A DNA stretch of 64,000 nt from Hymenobacter baengnokdamensis (GTDB lineage: Bacteria; Bacteroidota; Bacteroidia; Cytophagales; Hymenobacteraceae). Below are positions 35,321 through 42,293 of this stretch, piece by piece. A program made the position numbers and the translations under genes. The notes beneath the pieces are model-generated. The model ran no database searches and was not told where the DNA came from. It worked only from the letters and a program-made list of their open reading frames with translations. The first letter of the stretch is position 1. Each line of letters begins with the position of its first letter. The DNA lies in NCBI RefSeq assembly GCF_008728635.1, contig NZ_CP044285.1, forward strand, positions 1,488,001 to 1,552,000. The letters run 5' to 3'.

Positions 35321-35815
35321 CTAGCCCAGGTAGGCGTGCCAGTTCTGGTCGATGGTGCCGGCCGAGAGCTTCAGAAATCCCGAGAGGGTCGGCTTTTTGG
35401 GCTGGGTACGCAGGGGCATATTGGCCTCGGAGGGTGTGCGCTGGCCTTTGGCGTGGTTGCAGCGCGAGCAGGCAGCCACCAGGTTCGTCCAGCCCGAGTC
35501 GCCGCCGCGCGAACGGGGCATTACGTGGTCGAGGGTCAGGTTTTTGGCCGAGCCGCAATACTGGCACTCGTACTGGTCGCGCTTAAATATGTTGTGCCGG
35601 CTGAGGGCAATGCCCTTGTAAGGCACGCGCACGTAGCGCGCCAGCCGGATAATGCTGGGCTTCGGGAACGCCTGCGAAATGGTGCGCAGCACGCCCTGCT
35701 CCGACTTTGCCACCATTTCGGCCTTATCCAGAAACAACAATACGAAAGCCTTCTGCACGCTGCATAAGGTAATGGCGGTGTAGTCGCCATTGAGTACAAG
35801 CACTTTTTGGTCCAT
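35321..35815 (-). CDS. HNH endonuclease
   Basis: 164 residues from ATG 35815 (MDQKVLVLNGDYTAITL), the usual start of this Bacteroidota family; the longer frame upstream is not conserved. The HNH motif is seen as RDQYECQYCG, LTLDHVMPRSRGG and NLVAACSRCNHAKG, with two CxxC pairs for structural zinc. It is a conserved single-domain nuclease, not tied to an intron or phage here. Function in the cell is unknown. Confidence 0.88.
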   Translation of the reverse strand: MDQKVLVLNGDYTAITLCSVQKAFVLLFLDKAEMVAKSEQGVLRTISQAFPKPSIIRLARYVRVPYKGIALSRHNIFKRDQYECQYCGSAKNLTLDHVMPRSRGGDSGWTNLVAACSRCNHAKGQRTPSEANMPLRTQPKKPTLSGFLKLSAGTIDQNWHAYLG

Positions 35816-35872
35816 ATACGGTAGGCGAAAACTAGCTGGCTGCAAGCTACTAGATTTCACGCATATGAACAA

Positions 35873-35905
35873 GAGCCCCCGGCCGAATGATTCCGCCGGG
35901 GGCTC
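35873..35905 (-). terminator. Terminator after lepB
   Basis: GAGCCCCCGGC (35873-35883) pairs with GCCGGGGGCTC (35895-35905), 67 bases downstream of the lepB stop on the minus strand. Confidence 0.7.
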
Positions 35906-35972
35906 CTGCTGACTGGCATTACGCGTGAGTGCTTTTCGCTCCCGTGTGTAATGCATAGTAATTATACTATGT

Positions 35973-37127
35973 TTAGTCTATGGTATGAAACAGGCGGTTC
36001 CAGCGCACTTTGTGGGCCAGGTCGCCGAAGGGGTCGAGCGAGAGCCAGATAAGCACGGCCTTGCCCACCACGTGGTCTTCGGGCACAAAGCCCCAGAAGC
36101 GCGAGTCTTCGGAGTTGTGGCGGTTGTCGCCCATCATCCAGTAGTAGTTCTGCTTAATGGTATAGCTGGTGAGCGGCCGGCCGTTTTGCTGAATCATGCC
36201 ATCCTGCCAGCTGATGCCCTGATTATGCTCATACTGGCTCACGATTTTGTAGTAAATAGCGGCGTTGGCCGGCGTCAGAGCAATGGTCTGGCCTTTTTTC
36301 GGCACCGGCAGCGGACCGAAGTTATCGAGCTGCCACTTGCGCTGCACGGCGCTCATGGCCCCCGACACCGGATAATCGGCCACATCGGGGAACAAAGGCT
36401 GGCGCAGCGGGCTGTAAACAGTGAGCGACTTTACGTAGGACTGCTTGCGGAAATACTCGGCCACGCTGGCCTGGCAGCTGATGATATAGCCCAGCTTGCC
36501 GGTTTCTTCCAGGGTGCCGGCCACTGGAATGCCGTCGGGCTTGGTATAGTCTACCACGCCCTGGTCGTGCAGGGCCTGGCGCACCTCATCGTTAGGCGTT
36601 TCAACCTCCATAAAGTAATCGGTCTGCGGCTGGCCGCCAATGGCGCCGGGCTTGCCATTGAGAAACACCTGGCCGTTGCGAATCTCGATGGTATCGCCCG
36701 CGATGGCGATGCAGCGCTTGATGTAGTTGGTGCGCAGGTCGGCCGGATACTGCTGCTCGTGCGGCACGTGAAACACCACCACGTCGTTGCGCTTGATGGA
36801 GCTGAAGCCGGGAAAGCGATAGGTGGGCAGCTGAATGAGGTCAGAGTAGCTTTTGAAGCCAAATACGGGCACCGTCTGGTGCGTAAGCGGCACTTGCAGC
36901 GGCGTTTGGGGCGTAATGGGGCCGTAGTGCAGCTTGCTCACAAACAGGTAGTCGCCCACCAGCAGCGAGTGCTCCATACTCGGCGACGGAATAACGTAGG
37001 CCTCAAACGTGGCCCAGCGAATAAGCGTGGCCGCGATAACCGCAAACAGCAGCGAATCGACCCACTCGCGGCTTTTGCTCTTGGGAGGCTTGGGAGGAGC
37101 GGTAGGGTCAGTTTTGCGAAAAAGCAT
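35973..37127 (-). CDS. lepB: Signal peptidase I
   Basis: 384 residues from ATG 37127 (MLFRKTDPTAPPKPPKSKSR). One N-terminal membrane segment is followed by IPSPSMEHSL with catalytic Ser50, then NYIKRCIAIAGDTIEI with the general-base Lys137, and finally MMGDNRHNSEDSRFWGFVP, the box E region. It removes signal peptides on the periplasmic face of the inner membrane. It is longer than E. coli LepB, with an extra insertion of ~100 residues after box D, as is common in the phylum. Its place beside dapB is conserved in Cytophagales. Confidence 0.93.
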   Translation of the reverse strand: MLFRKTDPTAPPKPPKSKSREWVDSLLFAVIAATLIRWATFEAYVIPSPSMEHSLLVGDYLFVSKLHYGPITPQTPLQVPLTHQTVPVFGFKSYSDLIQLPTYRFPGFSSIKRNDVVVFHVPHEQQYPADLRTNYIKRCIAIAGDTIEIRNGQVFLNGKPGAIGGQPQTDYFMEVETPNDEVRQALHDQGVVDYTKPDGIPVAGTLEETGKLGYIISCQASVAEYFRKQSYVKSLTVYSPLRQPLFPDVADYPVSGAMSAVQRKWQLDNFGPLPVPKKGQTIALTPANAAIYYKIVSQYEHNQGISWQDGMIQQNGRPLTSYTIKQNYYWMMGDNRHNSEDSRFWGFVPEDHVVGKAVLIWLSLDPFGDLAHKVRWNRLFHTID

Positions 37128-37222
37128 GAAATGGGAGCGGGAGCGCTGGCGCTCCAAATAAATATTCGGCAAAGAAACAACGACTTCTGGTGCTGCGCTC
37201 GCAATGCCAGCGTTTTTCAGAC

Positions 37223-37945
37223 TTACAAGCCCAGCAATTCCTTCATGCCAAACACCCCGTGGCGGCCGGGCAGCCACTCGGCCGCCAGCAGCGCGCCCAG
37301 CGCAAAGCCCTCGCGCGAGTGAGCCTCGTGGCGCAGCTCAATCGTATCGGCAGTTGATATATAGCGAACTTCGTGGGTGCCGACTACCTCGCACTGCCGC
37401 TCGCTGAGCACCGCCAGCTCGTGGGGCGCTTGGGCCGGGGCATTGCGCCAGGTAGTTTTGGCCGGGAAGTTGGCCAGAATGCCTTCGGCGGCCGTGAGGG
37501 CGGTGCCGCTGGGCTGGTCAACCTTATGAACGTGGTGAATCTCAGTTACCTGTACGTCGTAGCCGGCCGCAAACTGGTTCATCTTGGCCGCGATATACTC
37601 GTTGAAGTGAAAAAACAGGTTCACGCCTACGCTGTAGTTGGAGGCGTAAAACAGGGCGCCGTTGGTTTGGGCCGTCAGCTGCCTGGCCTCGTCAAAGTGA
37701 TGCAGCCAGCCCGTAGAGCCGCACACCACCGGCAGGCCCTGGCGCAGGCAGGCCGCCACGTTGGCAAAGGCCGCCTCGGGGTTTGTAAACTCGATGGCCA
37801 CGTCGACCTGAGCCGGCGTGAAATCTTCGATGTGCTGCGTCGACGACTGGTGGTCGACAATGCCCGCTATTTCGTGGCCCCGGCCGGCGGCCAGCGCGGC
37901 TATCGTCTGGCCCATTTTGCCGTAGCCGATAAGAAGAATTTTCAT
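37223..37945 (-). CDS. dapB: 4-hydroxy-tetrahydrodipicolinate reductase
   Basis: 240 residues. The Rossmann start MKILLIGYGKMGQTIAAL, the dihydrodipicolinate-binding segment EIHHVHKVDQPSGTALTAAE and catalytic His/Lys in HHVHKVDQPSGT identify DapB. It reduces HTPA with NAD(P)H in lysine and diaminopimelate synthesis, so it serves peptidoglycan as well. It lies in the parA-parB-DUF5683-dapB-lepB order, 26 bases from the DUF5683 gene. Confidence 0.95.
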   Translation of the reverse strand: MKILLIGYGKMGQTIAALAAGRGHEIAGIVDHQSSTQHIEDFTPAQVDVAIEFTNPEAAFANVAACLRQGLPVVCGSTGWLHHFDEARQLTAQTNGALFYASNYSVGVNLFFHFNEYIAAKMNQFAAGYDVQVTEIHHVHKVDQPSGTALTAAEGILANFPAKTTWRNAPAQAPHELAVLSERQCEVVGTHEVRYISTADTIELRHEAHSREGFALGALLAAEWLPGRHGVFGMKELLGL

Positions 37946-37971
37946 AGAAAAAGTACTGGCAGGTAGCCGGC

Positions 37972-38706
37972 TTATTTCACGCGGAGCGTCAGGGCCAGGC
38001 CGGTGGCGGGCACGAGCTGGCCGGGTATCGGCAGCAAGGCCGGTTGCATGTTCAGCGAGAGGTTGTCGCTCACATCAAAATCGTAGAGGTGCGCATCAAC
38101 CACCGCATCCAGAATTTGCAGCGAGTAGCCCAGCGCGCTCAATAGGATAGACAAGTCGAGGTAGCGCCGCGAAAAAACCAGGCTGTTGTAAATAGTAGTA
38201 GAAGGAGCGGCGGCCAGTTGGCCGCGGAGCGTAACATCGGGTATCTGCGTACTGGCATTCTGTATTTCCGTAGCAGTGTGATAATACGCATACTTATAGT
38301 ACCCATAATAGCGGGCCTGGTACGACACCCAGTAGCCCAGCCCGCCCACCATGCCATACACAATGGGCAGCTTCCAGTACTTGTGGTTGTAAATCTGTCC
38401 CGCGCCGGGCACCAGCGCCAGCAGGCCGGCCTTCTGGGGCCGCGTTACGTGCAGCCCAAACAGCCGCTCGGTGCGTTTGGCCGAGTCGGCCGCGGCCTGC
38501 GCCCGCTTTTCTTTTTTACTGACCTTGCGCACGGTAGCCGTGTCGGGGCGCACCACTACCGGCGCGGCGGGGTTAATGCCCTGCGGATTGGTAGCGGTTG
38601 GGAACTGCGCCCGCGCCGGGTGTACGCCGGCCAGCAAAAGCAGCAGCCCCAGCGCCCACCCCGCGCCCCGACCGCCTCCCAGGGCGGAAAGTAAATAGTT
38701 TTTCAT
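37972..38706 (-). CDS. DUF5683 domain protein
   Basis: 244 residues from ATG 38706; a TTG at 38712 would add two residues. A signal-like hydrophobic N-terminus is followed by a basic linker (KVSKKEKRAQAAADSAKR) and the DUF5683 core, ALVPGAGQIYNHKYWKLPIV with nearby hydrophobic helices and YYGYYKYAYYH. The family is a small membrane protein of unknown role found next to parB in Bacteroidota. No catalytic residues are evident. Confidence 0.85.
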   Translation of the reverse strand: MKNYLLSALGGGRGAGWALGLLLLLAGVHPARAQFPTATNPQGINPAAPVVVRPDTATVRKVSKKEKRAQAAADSAKRTERLFGLHVTRPQKAGLLALVPGAGQIYNHKYWKLPIVYGMVGGLGYWVSYQARYYGYYKYAYYHTATEIQNASTQIPDVTLRGQLAAAPSTTIYNSLVFSRRYLDLSILLSALGYSLQILDAVVDAHLYDFDVSDNLSLNMQPALLPIPGQLVPATGLALTLRVK

Positions 38707-38748
38707 AAGCAAGCCGTTAACGCCAGCCGGCGAGCAGAAGTGCAGCCC

Positions 38749-39726
38749 CTACGCAGGTTGCAGAATATGCAGAATACGTTGCATATCCTCCACCGAGTCG
38801 AAGGAAATCTTGATTTCGCCGCGCCCCTGGGCCCCCGGCCGCAGCTGCACCTTCGAGCCGAAGTGGTCGGTAAGCTGGCGCTCGGTGCGGCGCAGCTCAG
38901 CCACGGGCACTACCGGCGTGGGCTGCGTGCGGGCGGCGGCCGGGCTGCCCACGGGCCGGCCAAAGCCGTTGCGCACAATCTCTTCCACGCGCCGCACTGA
39001 CAGGTCTTCGGCCACAATGCGCCGGAATAAGTCTACCTGCTGCTGGGGGTCTTCGATGTTGATGAGGGCGCGGGCGTGGCCCATGCCGATAACCGAGTCG
39101 CGCAGGCCAATCTGGATGCTGGGCGGCAGCTTCAGCAGGCGCAGGTAGTTGGTCACGGTCGAGCGGTTTTTGCCCACCCGCTCGCCCAGGTCTTCCTGGC
39201 GCAGCTGGCATTCGCTGAGCAGGCGCTGGTAGCTAAGCGCGATTTCAATCGCGTTCAGGTTTTCGCGCTGAATGTTTTCAATCAGCGCCATTTCCAGCAT
39301 CTGCTGGTCGTCGGCCTTGCGGATGTAGGCCGGAATCGTCTCCAGGCCGGCCAGCTTGCTGGCTTGCAGGCGGCGCTCGCCCGAAATGAGCTGGAAGGAG
39401 TTGGTGCCCAGCTGGCGCACCGTCACGGGCTGAATGATGCCCTGAATCTTGATGCTGTCGGCCAGCTCGGCCAGCGCCTCCTGGTCGAAGTGCGAGCGCG
39501 GCTGGTAGGGGTTGGCCTCAATCTGGCCCACCGGAATCTGGCCCACCGAGTTGACGGGGTGGGGCACCAGGCGCTGCTCGCGGTCGCCTTTGTGCTCGTA
39601 GCTGCCCTCAATCAGCGCGTTGAGGCCCCGGCCCAGACCGCCAATTTTGCGCTTGGCCGCGCCGGCCACGCCAGGGTTAGCGCTCAGGGCAGCCTGGATT
39701 TTCTCTTCGTTCTTCTCTACAGACAT
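38749..39726 (-). CDS. parB: Chromosome partitioning protein ParB
   Basis: 325 residues. The N-terminal ParB/Sulfiredoxin-like domain has QIEANPYQPRSHFDQEAL and the CTPase motif ISGERRLQASKLAG, followed by ENIQRENLNAIEIA and a helix-turn-helix region (DLGERVGKNRSTVTNYLRLL). The C-terminal dimerisation part ends near residue 325. ParB loads on parS sites near the origin and works with ParA and SMC. It has its own promoter at 39771-39800, which matters because a DUF433 gene separates it from parA. No parS site was spotted by eye. Confidence 0.95.
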   Translation of the reverse strand: MSVEKNEEKIQAALSANPGVAGAAKRKIGGLGRGLNALIEGSYEHKGDREQRLVPHPVNSVGQIPVGQIEANPYQPRSHFDQEALAELADSIKIQGIIQPVTVRQLGTNSFQLISGERRLQASKLAGLETIPAYIRKADDQQMLEMALIENIQRENLNAIEIALSYQRLLSECQLRQEDLGERVGKNRSTVTNYLRLLKLPPSIQIGLRDSVIGMGHARALINIEDPQQQVDLFRRIVAEDLSVRRVEEIVRNGFGRPVGSPAAARTQPTPVVPVAELRRTERQLTDHFGSKVQLRPGAQGRGEIKISFDSVEDMQRILHILQPA

Positions 39727-39770
39727 CTTGGCAAGGTTCCGGGGCCGAGAGGTCGGCGCCTGCGGAACTT

Positions 39771-39800
39771 CAAAATTACGGAGTAAGGGGCGAAGGGCAA
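39771..39800 (-). promoter_or_regulatory. Promoter of parB (TTG ... TAATTTTG)
   Basis: On the minus strand TAATTTTG (39771-39778) fits TAnnTTTG and TTG (39798-39800) lies 19 bases upstream. It sits between the DUF433 gene and parB, so parB need not be read from the parA promoter. Confidence 0.7.
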
Positions 39801-39843
39801 GCCCTATGCGAAGTAGAACGACAGACTAGTTTGCCAGACATAG

Positions 39844-40422
39844 TTACTGTAGCTCCTGGCGCAGCCCGAGCACTTCGGCTACTTCCCAAACGCCCATGCG
39901 TCTGCTGCCCTCCATGAAGTAGCCGCGAGTGCCTAGACAAATAAGCTGGCGGTGAACGCTCCGTAAGTCGGGGTTCAATACGAACATATTGGCGCGGCCC
40001 ATCGGCGCAAACGGTCCGTTTGGAATAGGAAACCCATCGGGGTCAATGAATTCTGGATACACCATCCAAGTATGAGAGCGGTCTTCCTCAGCATAACGGA
40101 TGTCCCAACGAATGCCCTGATAAGCTGGCGTGTTGCGGCCTCCTTCTTCGGTAGTAAATAAGCGGTAAGTAACCCGAAAATCGGCTTCTCGACCAAAAAT
40201 CTCCGTGTACGGGGTTCCACAGTCAGCTGCGTAGGCGCAAGCAGCTTCGATTTGCGTGGCGGTCAACTCGGGAAAATCGGCTATAATATCGTCTACGCTC
40301 ATGCCGCTGCCCAGCCAGCCCAGCACGTCATTTACGCTGATGCGAGTACCCACAAGGCAAGCGCGCCCAAACCGAATTTCGGGGTCAATACCAATAAGTG
40401 GATGCGCAGCGGAGGATAGCAT
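39844..40422 (-). CDS. DUF433 protein with EF-Tu domain-3-like C-terminal region, between parA and parB
   Basis: 192 residues. The N-terminal ~75 residues match DUF433 (IDPEIRFGRACLVGTRISV, then DVLGWLGSGMSVDDIIADFP), a small helix-turn-helix family often acting as antitoxin (VapB45-like). The remainder reads FRVTYRLFTTEEGGRNTPAY, MVYPEFID, then MEGSRRMGVWEV; EEGGRxTP and the closing EGSRxxGxxEV recall the third beta-barrel of EF-Tu. A stand-alone fusion of these two is unusual, and no toxin gene is next to it. It interrupts the usual parA-parB pair and is GC-poor in part (25 of 60 at 40141-40200). Confidence 0.6.
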   Translation of the reverse strand: MLSSAAHPLIGIDPEIRFGRACLVGTRISVNDVLGWLGSGMSVDDIIADFPELTATQIEAACAYAADCGTPYTEIFGREADFRVTYRLFTTEEGGRNTPAYQGIRWDIRYAEEDRSHTWMVYPEFIDPDGFPIPNGPFAPMGRANMFVLNPDLRSVHRQLICLGTRGYFMEGSRRMGVWEVAEVLGLRQELQ

Positions 40423-40450
40423 AAGCCGTTGAGTAGGCTTTTCTCAATGA

Positions 40451-40480
40451 GGCGGCGGACTAAAAGTCCGCACTACAGCT
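40451..40480. repeat. Palindromic repeat, GGACT/AGTCC family, copy 2
   Basis: GCGGACT (40455-40461) and AGTCCGC (40465-40471) form a short hairpin. On the minus strand the flank reads AAGCTGTAGTGCGGACT; at 30142-30158 the related copy reads AAGCTGTAGCGTGGACT, two differences in 17 bases. It abuts the parA stop and separates parA from the DUF433 gene. Confidence 0.6.
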
Positions 40481-41289
40481 TACGCCAACTCATCCTCGGC
40501 CGCGGCCTCGGGGCGGGCCTCCACGCTGTTCTTCTCCACGATTTCGCGGGCCAGGTTGAGGTAGCTTACGGCGCCTTTGCTCTCGGCGTCGTGCAGAATG
40601 ACCGGAATGCCGAAGCTCGGCGACTCGCTCAGCTTGACGTTGCGCGGGATGATGGTGTCGAACACGAGCTGCTGAAAGTGCATCTGGACTTCCTCTACCA
40701 CCTGGTTGCTGAGGCGCAGGCGCACATCGTACATCGTAAGCAGGATGCCTTCGATTTCGAGGTTGGTATTGAGGCGGCTCTGAATTATCTTAATAGTATT
40801 CAGGAGCTTACCCAGGCCTTCGAGGGCAAAGTACTCGCACTGTACCGGAATGATAACCGAGTGCGCGGCCGTGAGCGCGTTCACCGTAATAAGGCCCAGC
40901 GAGGGCGAGCAGTCGATGATAATGAAGTCGTACTGGTCGGCCAGGGGGCGCAGAGCCTCCTTCATTTTCTCTTCGCGGTTGGGCAGGTTTATCATCTCTA
41001 CTTCGGCCCCTACGAGGTCGATGTGCGAGGGCATGAGGTCGAGGTGAGGCAGGATGTTGGTGGGCAGGATAATATCCTGCGGCGCAATGCCATCTACCAT
41101 GCACTCATATACACTATTATCTATATCTTTGGGGTCGAAGCCCACGCCCGAAGTAGCGTTGGCCTGCGGGTCGGCATCAACGAGCAGGGTCCGGTAGTCG
41201 AGCGCCGCCAGCGAGGCAGCCAGGTTGATGGCCGAAGTGGTTTTGCCGACGCCACCTTTCTGGTTGGCTACCGCGATAATTTTGCCCAT
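40480..41289 (-). CDS. parA: Chromosome partitioning ATPase ParA/Soj
   Basis: 269 residues. The deviant Walker A motif NQKGGVGKTT is at the N-terminus, with the second signature VDADPQANAT and the Walker B-like FIIIDCSPSLGLIT. ParA binds DNA non-specifically in its ATP dimer and is stimulated by ParB, moving origins apart. It is the upstream member of the par cluster; a palindromic repeat and the DUF433 gene lie between it and parB. Confidence 0.96.
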   Translation of the reverse strand: MGKIIAVANQKGGVGKTTSAINLAASLAALDYRTLLVDADPQANATSGVGFDPKDIDNSVYECMVDGIAPQDIILPTNILPHLDLMPSHIDLVGAEVEMINLPNREEKMKEALRPLADQYDFIIIDCSPSLGLITVNALTAAHSVIIPVQCEYFALEGLGKLLNTIKIIQSRLNTNLEIEGILLTMYDVRLRLSNQVVEEVQMHFQQLVFDTIIPRNVKLSESPSFGIPVILHDAESKGAVSYLNLAREIVEKNSVEARPEAAAEDELA

Positions 41290-41385
41290 AACAACAAATG
41301 ATATAACTAAGAAAACACGCGGCGACAGAAAGTAAGCCTGCCAAAACCAGCGCGCTTCACTCTACAAAATAAGGCTAAAAAAAAT

Positions 41386-41418
41386 GGATTTGCCAAGCAG
41401 GGCATGCCTGGCGAATCC
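41386..41418. repeat. Small inverted repeat upstream of parA
   Basis: GGATTTGCCA (41386-41395) and TGGCGAATCC (41409-41418) pair with one G-T wobble, preceded by a run of A's. It is ~95 bases upstream of the parA start and could be regulatory or a terminator. Confidence 0.45.
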
Positions 41419-41446
41419 AATAGGAGTAACGGCCCTGCCGGATGTG

Positions 41447-41529
41447 CTGGCGAGCGCCGCCGCGCAATTGCCCCAGAACGACTCATTTGGGTGCCATTCT
41501 GGGGACGATTGCCGGGTAGCGCTCGCCAG
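41447..41529. repeat. Nested inverted repeat between parA and the UPF0173 gene
   Basis: CTGGCGAGCGC (41447-41457) pairs with GCGCTCGCCAG (41519-41529), and inside it GCAATTGCCCCAGAA (41464-41478) pairs with TTCTGGGG-ACGATTGC (41497-41512). The whole could form a ~80-base cruciform. It lies 12 bases after the UPF0173 stop, so it may end that transcript, but it lacks a T-tract. Confidence 0.55.
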
Positions 41530-41541
41530 GGTCAACGGTTT

Positions 41542-42222
41542 TTACAGCGTAATGCTCTCGCCGATGCGCAGCAGGCGCAGGTTTTTGCCAGCGGCTTTAG
41601 CCTCGGCCAGCGCCGCCTCGTGGTTGATGGCGATAACGGGGAAGGTATCGTAGTGCATGCCGATAATCTCGGTAGTGCCCACCCAGTCGGCGGCTACCAG
41701 CGCATCGGTGATGCCCATGGTGTAGTTATCGCCAATGGGCAGCAGGGCCACATCTACCTTGTGCCGGTCTTTGATGAGCTTGAGGTCGTAGGTCAGGGCT
41801 GTATCGCCAGCGAAATAAAGCGTCTGGTTGTCAATGGTTTTGATAACGAAACCCATTGCCACACCGGCGTACGAGCCATCGGGGAACGAGCTGCTGTGGG
41901 CAGCGGCCACGCAATGCACTGTGCCGAAGGGCAGCACTACTTTGCCACCCAGGTTGGTGCCAATCACGTCGAGGCCCTTGGCCCCGAAGTAGCCGGCTAT
42001 CTCGGCAATAGCCAGCACCTTGGCGCCGGTGCGCTTGCCGATGGCCTCCACGTCGGCAATGTGGTCGCCGTGGCCGTGCGAAACCAGGATGTAGTCGGCC
42101 TCGATGGCGCCAACATTAATGTCTTTGGCCAGCGGGTTGGGGCTGATAAAAGGGTCGAACAGCACGCGCACGTTGCCGACGGTGAGCAGGAAGGAGGCGT
42201 GGCCGAAATAGGTAAGCTGCAT
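41542..42222 (-). CDS. UPF0173 metal-dependent hydrolase (MBL fold)
   Basis: 226 residues. The MBL motif HGHGDHIADVEAI (HxHxDH) and later AGDTALTYDLKLIKD and GMHYDTFPVI match UPF0173, a family of small metallo-hydrolases of unproven substrate. The start MQLTYFGHASFLL is the usual one. It is transcribed divergently from the solute-binding lipoprotein gene at 42294. Confidence 0.9.
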   Translation of the reverse strand: MQLTYFGHASFLLTVGNVRVLFDPFISPNPLAKDINVGAIEADYILVSHGHGDHIADVEAIGKRTGAKVLAIAEIAGYFGAKGLDVIGTNLGGKVVLPFGTVHCVAAAHSSSFPDGSYAGVAMGFVIKTIDNQTLYFAGDTALTYDLKLIKDRHKVDVALLPIGDNYTMGITDALVAADWVGTTEIIGMHYDTFPVIAINHEAALAEAKAAGKNLRLLRIGESITL

Positions 42223-42266
42223 GGAAAGAAGAAAAATGGACGAAAAAGCCGGGCCATCATGGCCCC

Positions 42267-42274
42267 TACCTTTG
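42267..42274 (+). promoter_or_regulatory. -7 box upstream of the solute-binding lipoprotein gene (TACCTTTG)
   Basis: TACCTTTG on the plus strand fits TAnnTTTG and lies 20 bases before the ATG at 42294. A TTG -33 box is not obvious. Confidence 0.55.
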
Positions 42275-42293
42275 CAACCGACACCCCGAACAG

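Noticed and set aside
35985..37322. 445-codon plus-strand open frame
   Set aside because: Antisense to lepB, which has the full catalytic motifs.
38749..41289. A parS site near parAB
   Set aside because: No sequence close to the TGTTTCACGTGAAACA consensus was recognised by eye; a computed search would be needed.
41384..41653. 89-codon plus-strand frame upstream of parA
   Set aside because: It runs across two inverted repeats and into the antisense of the UPF0173 gene; no domain or signal is recognisable.
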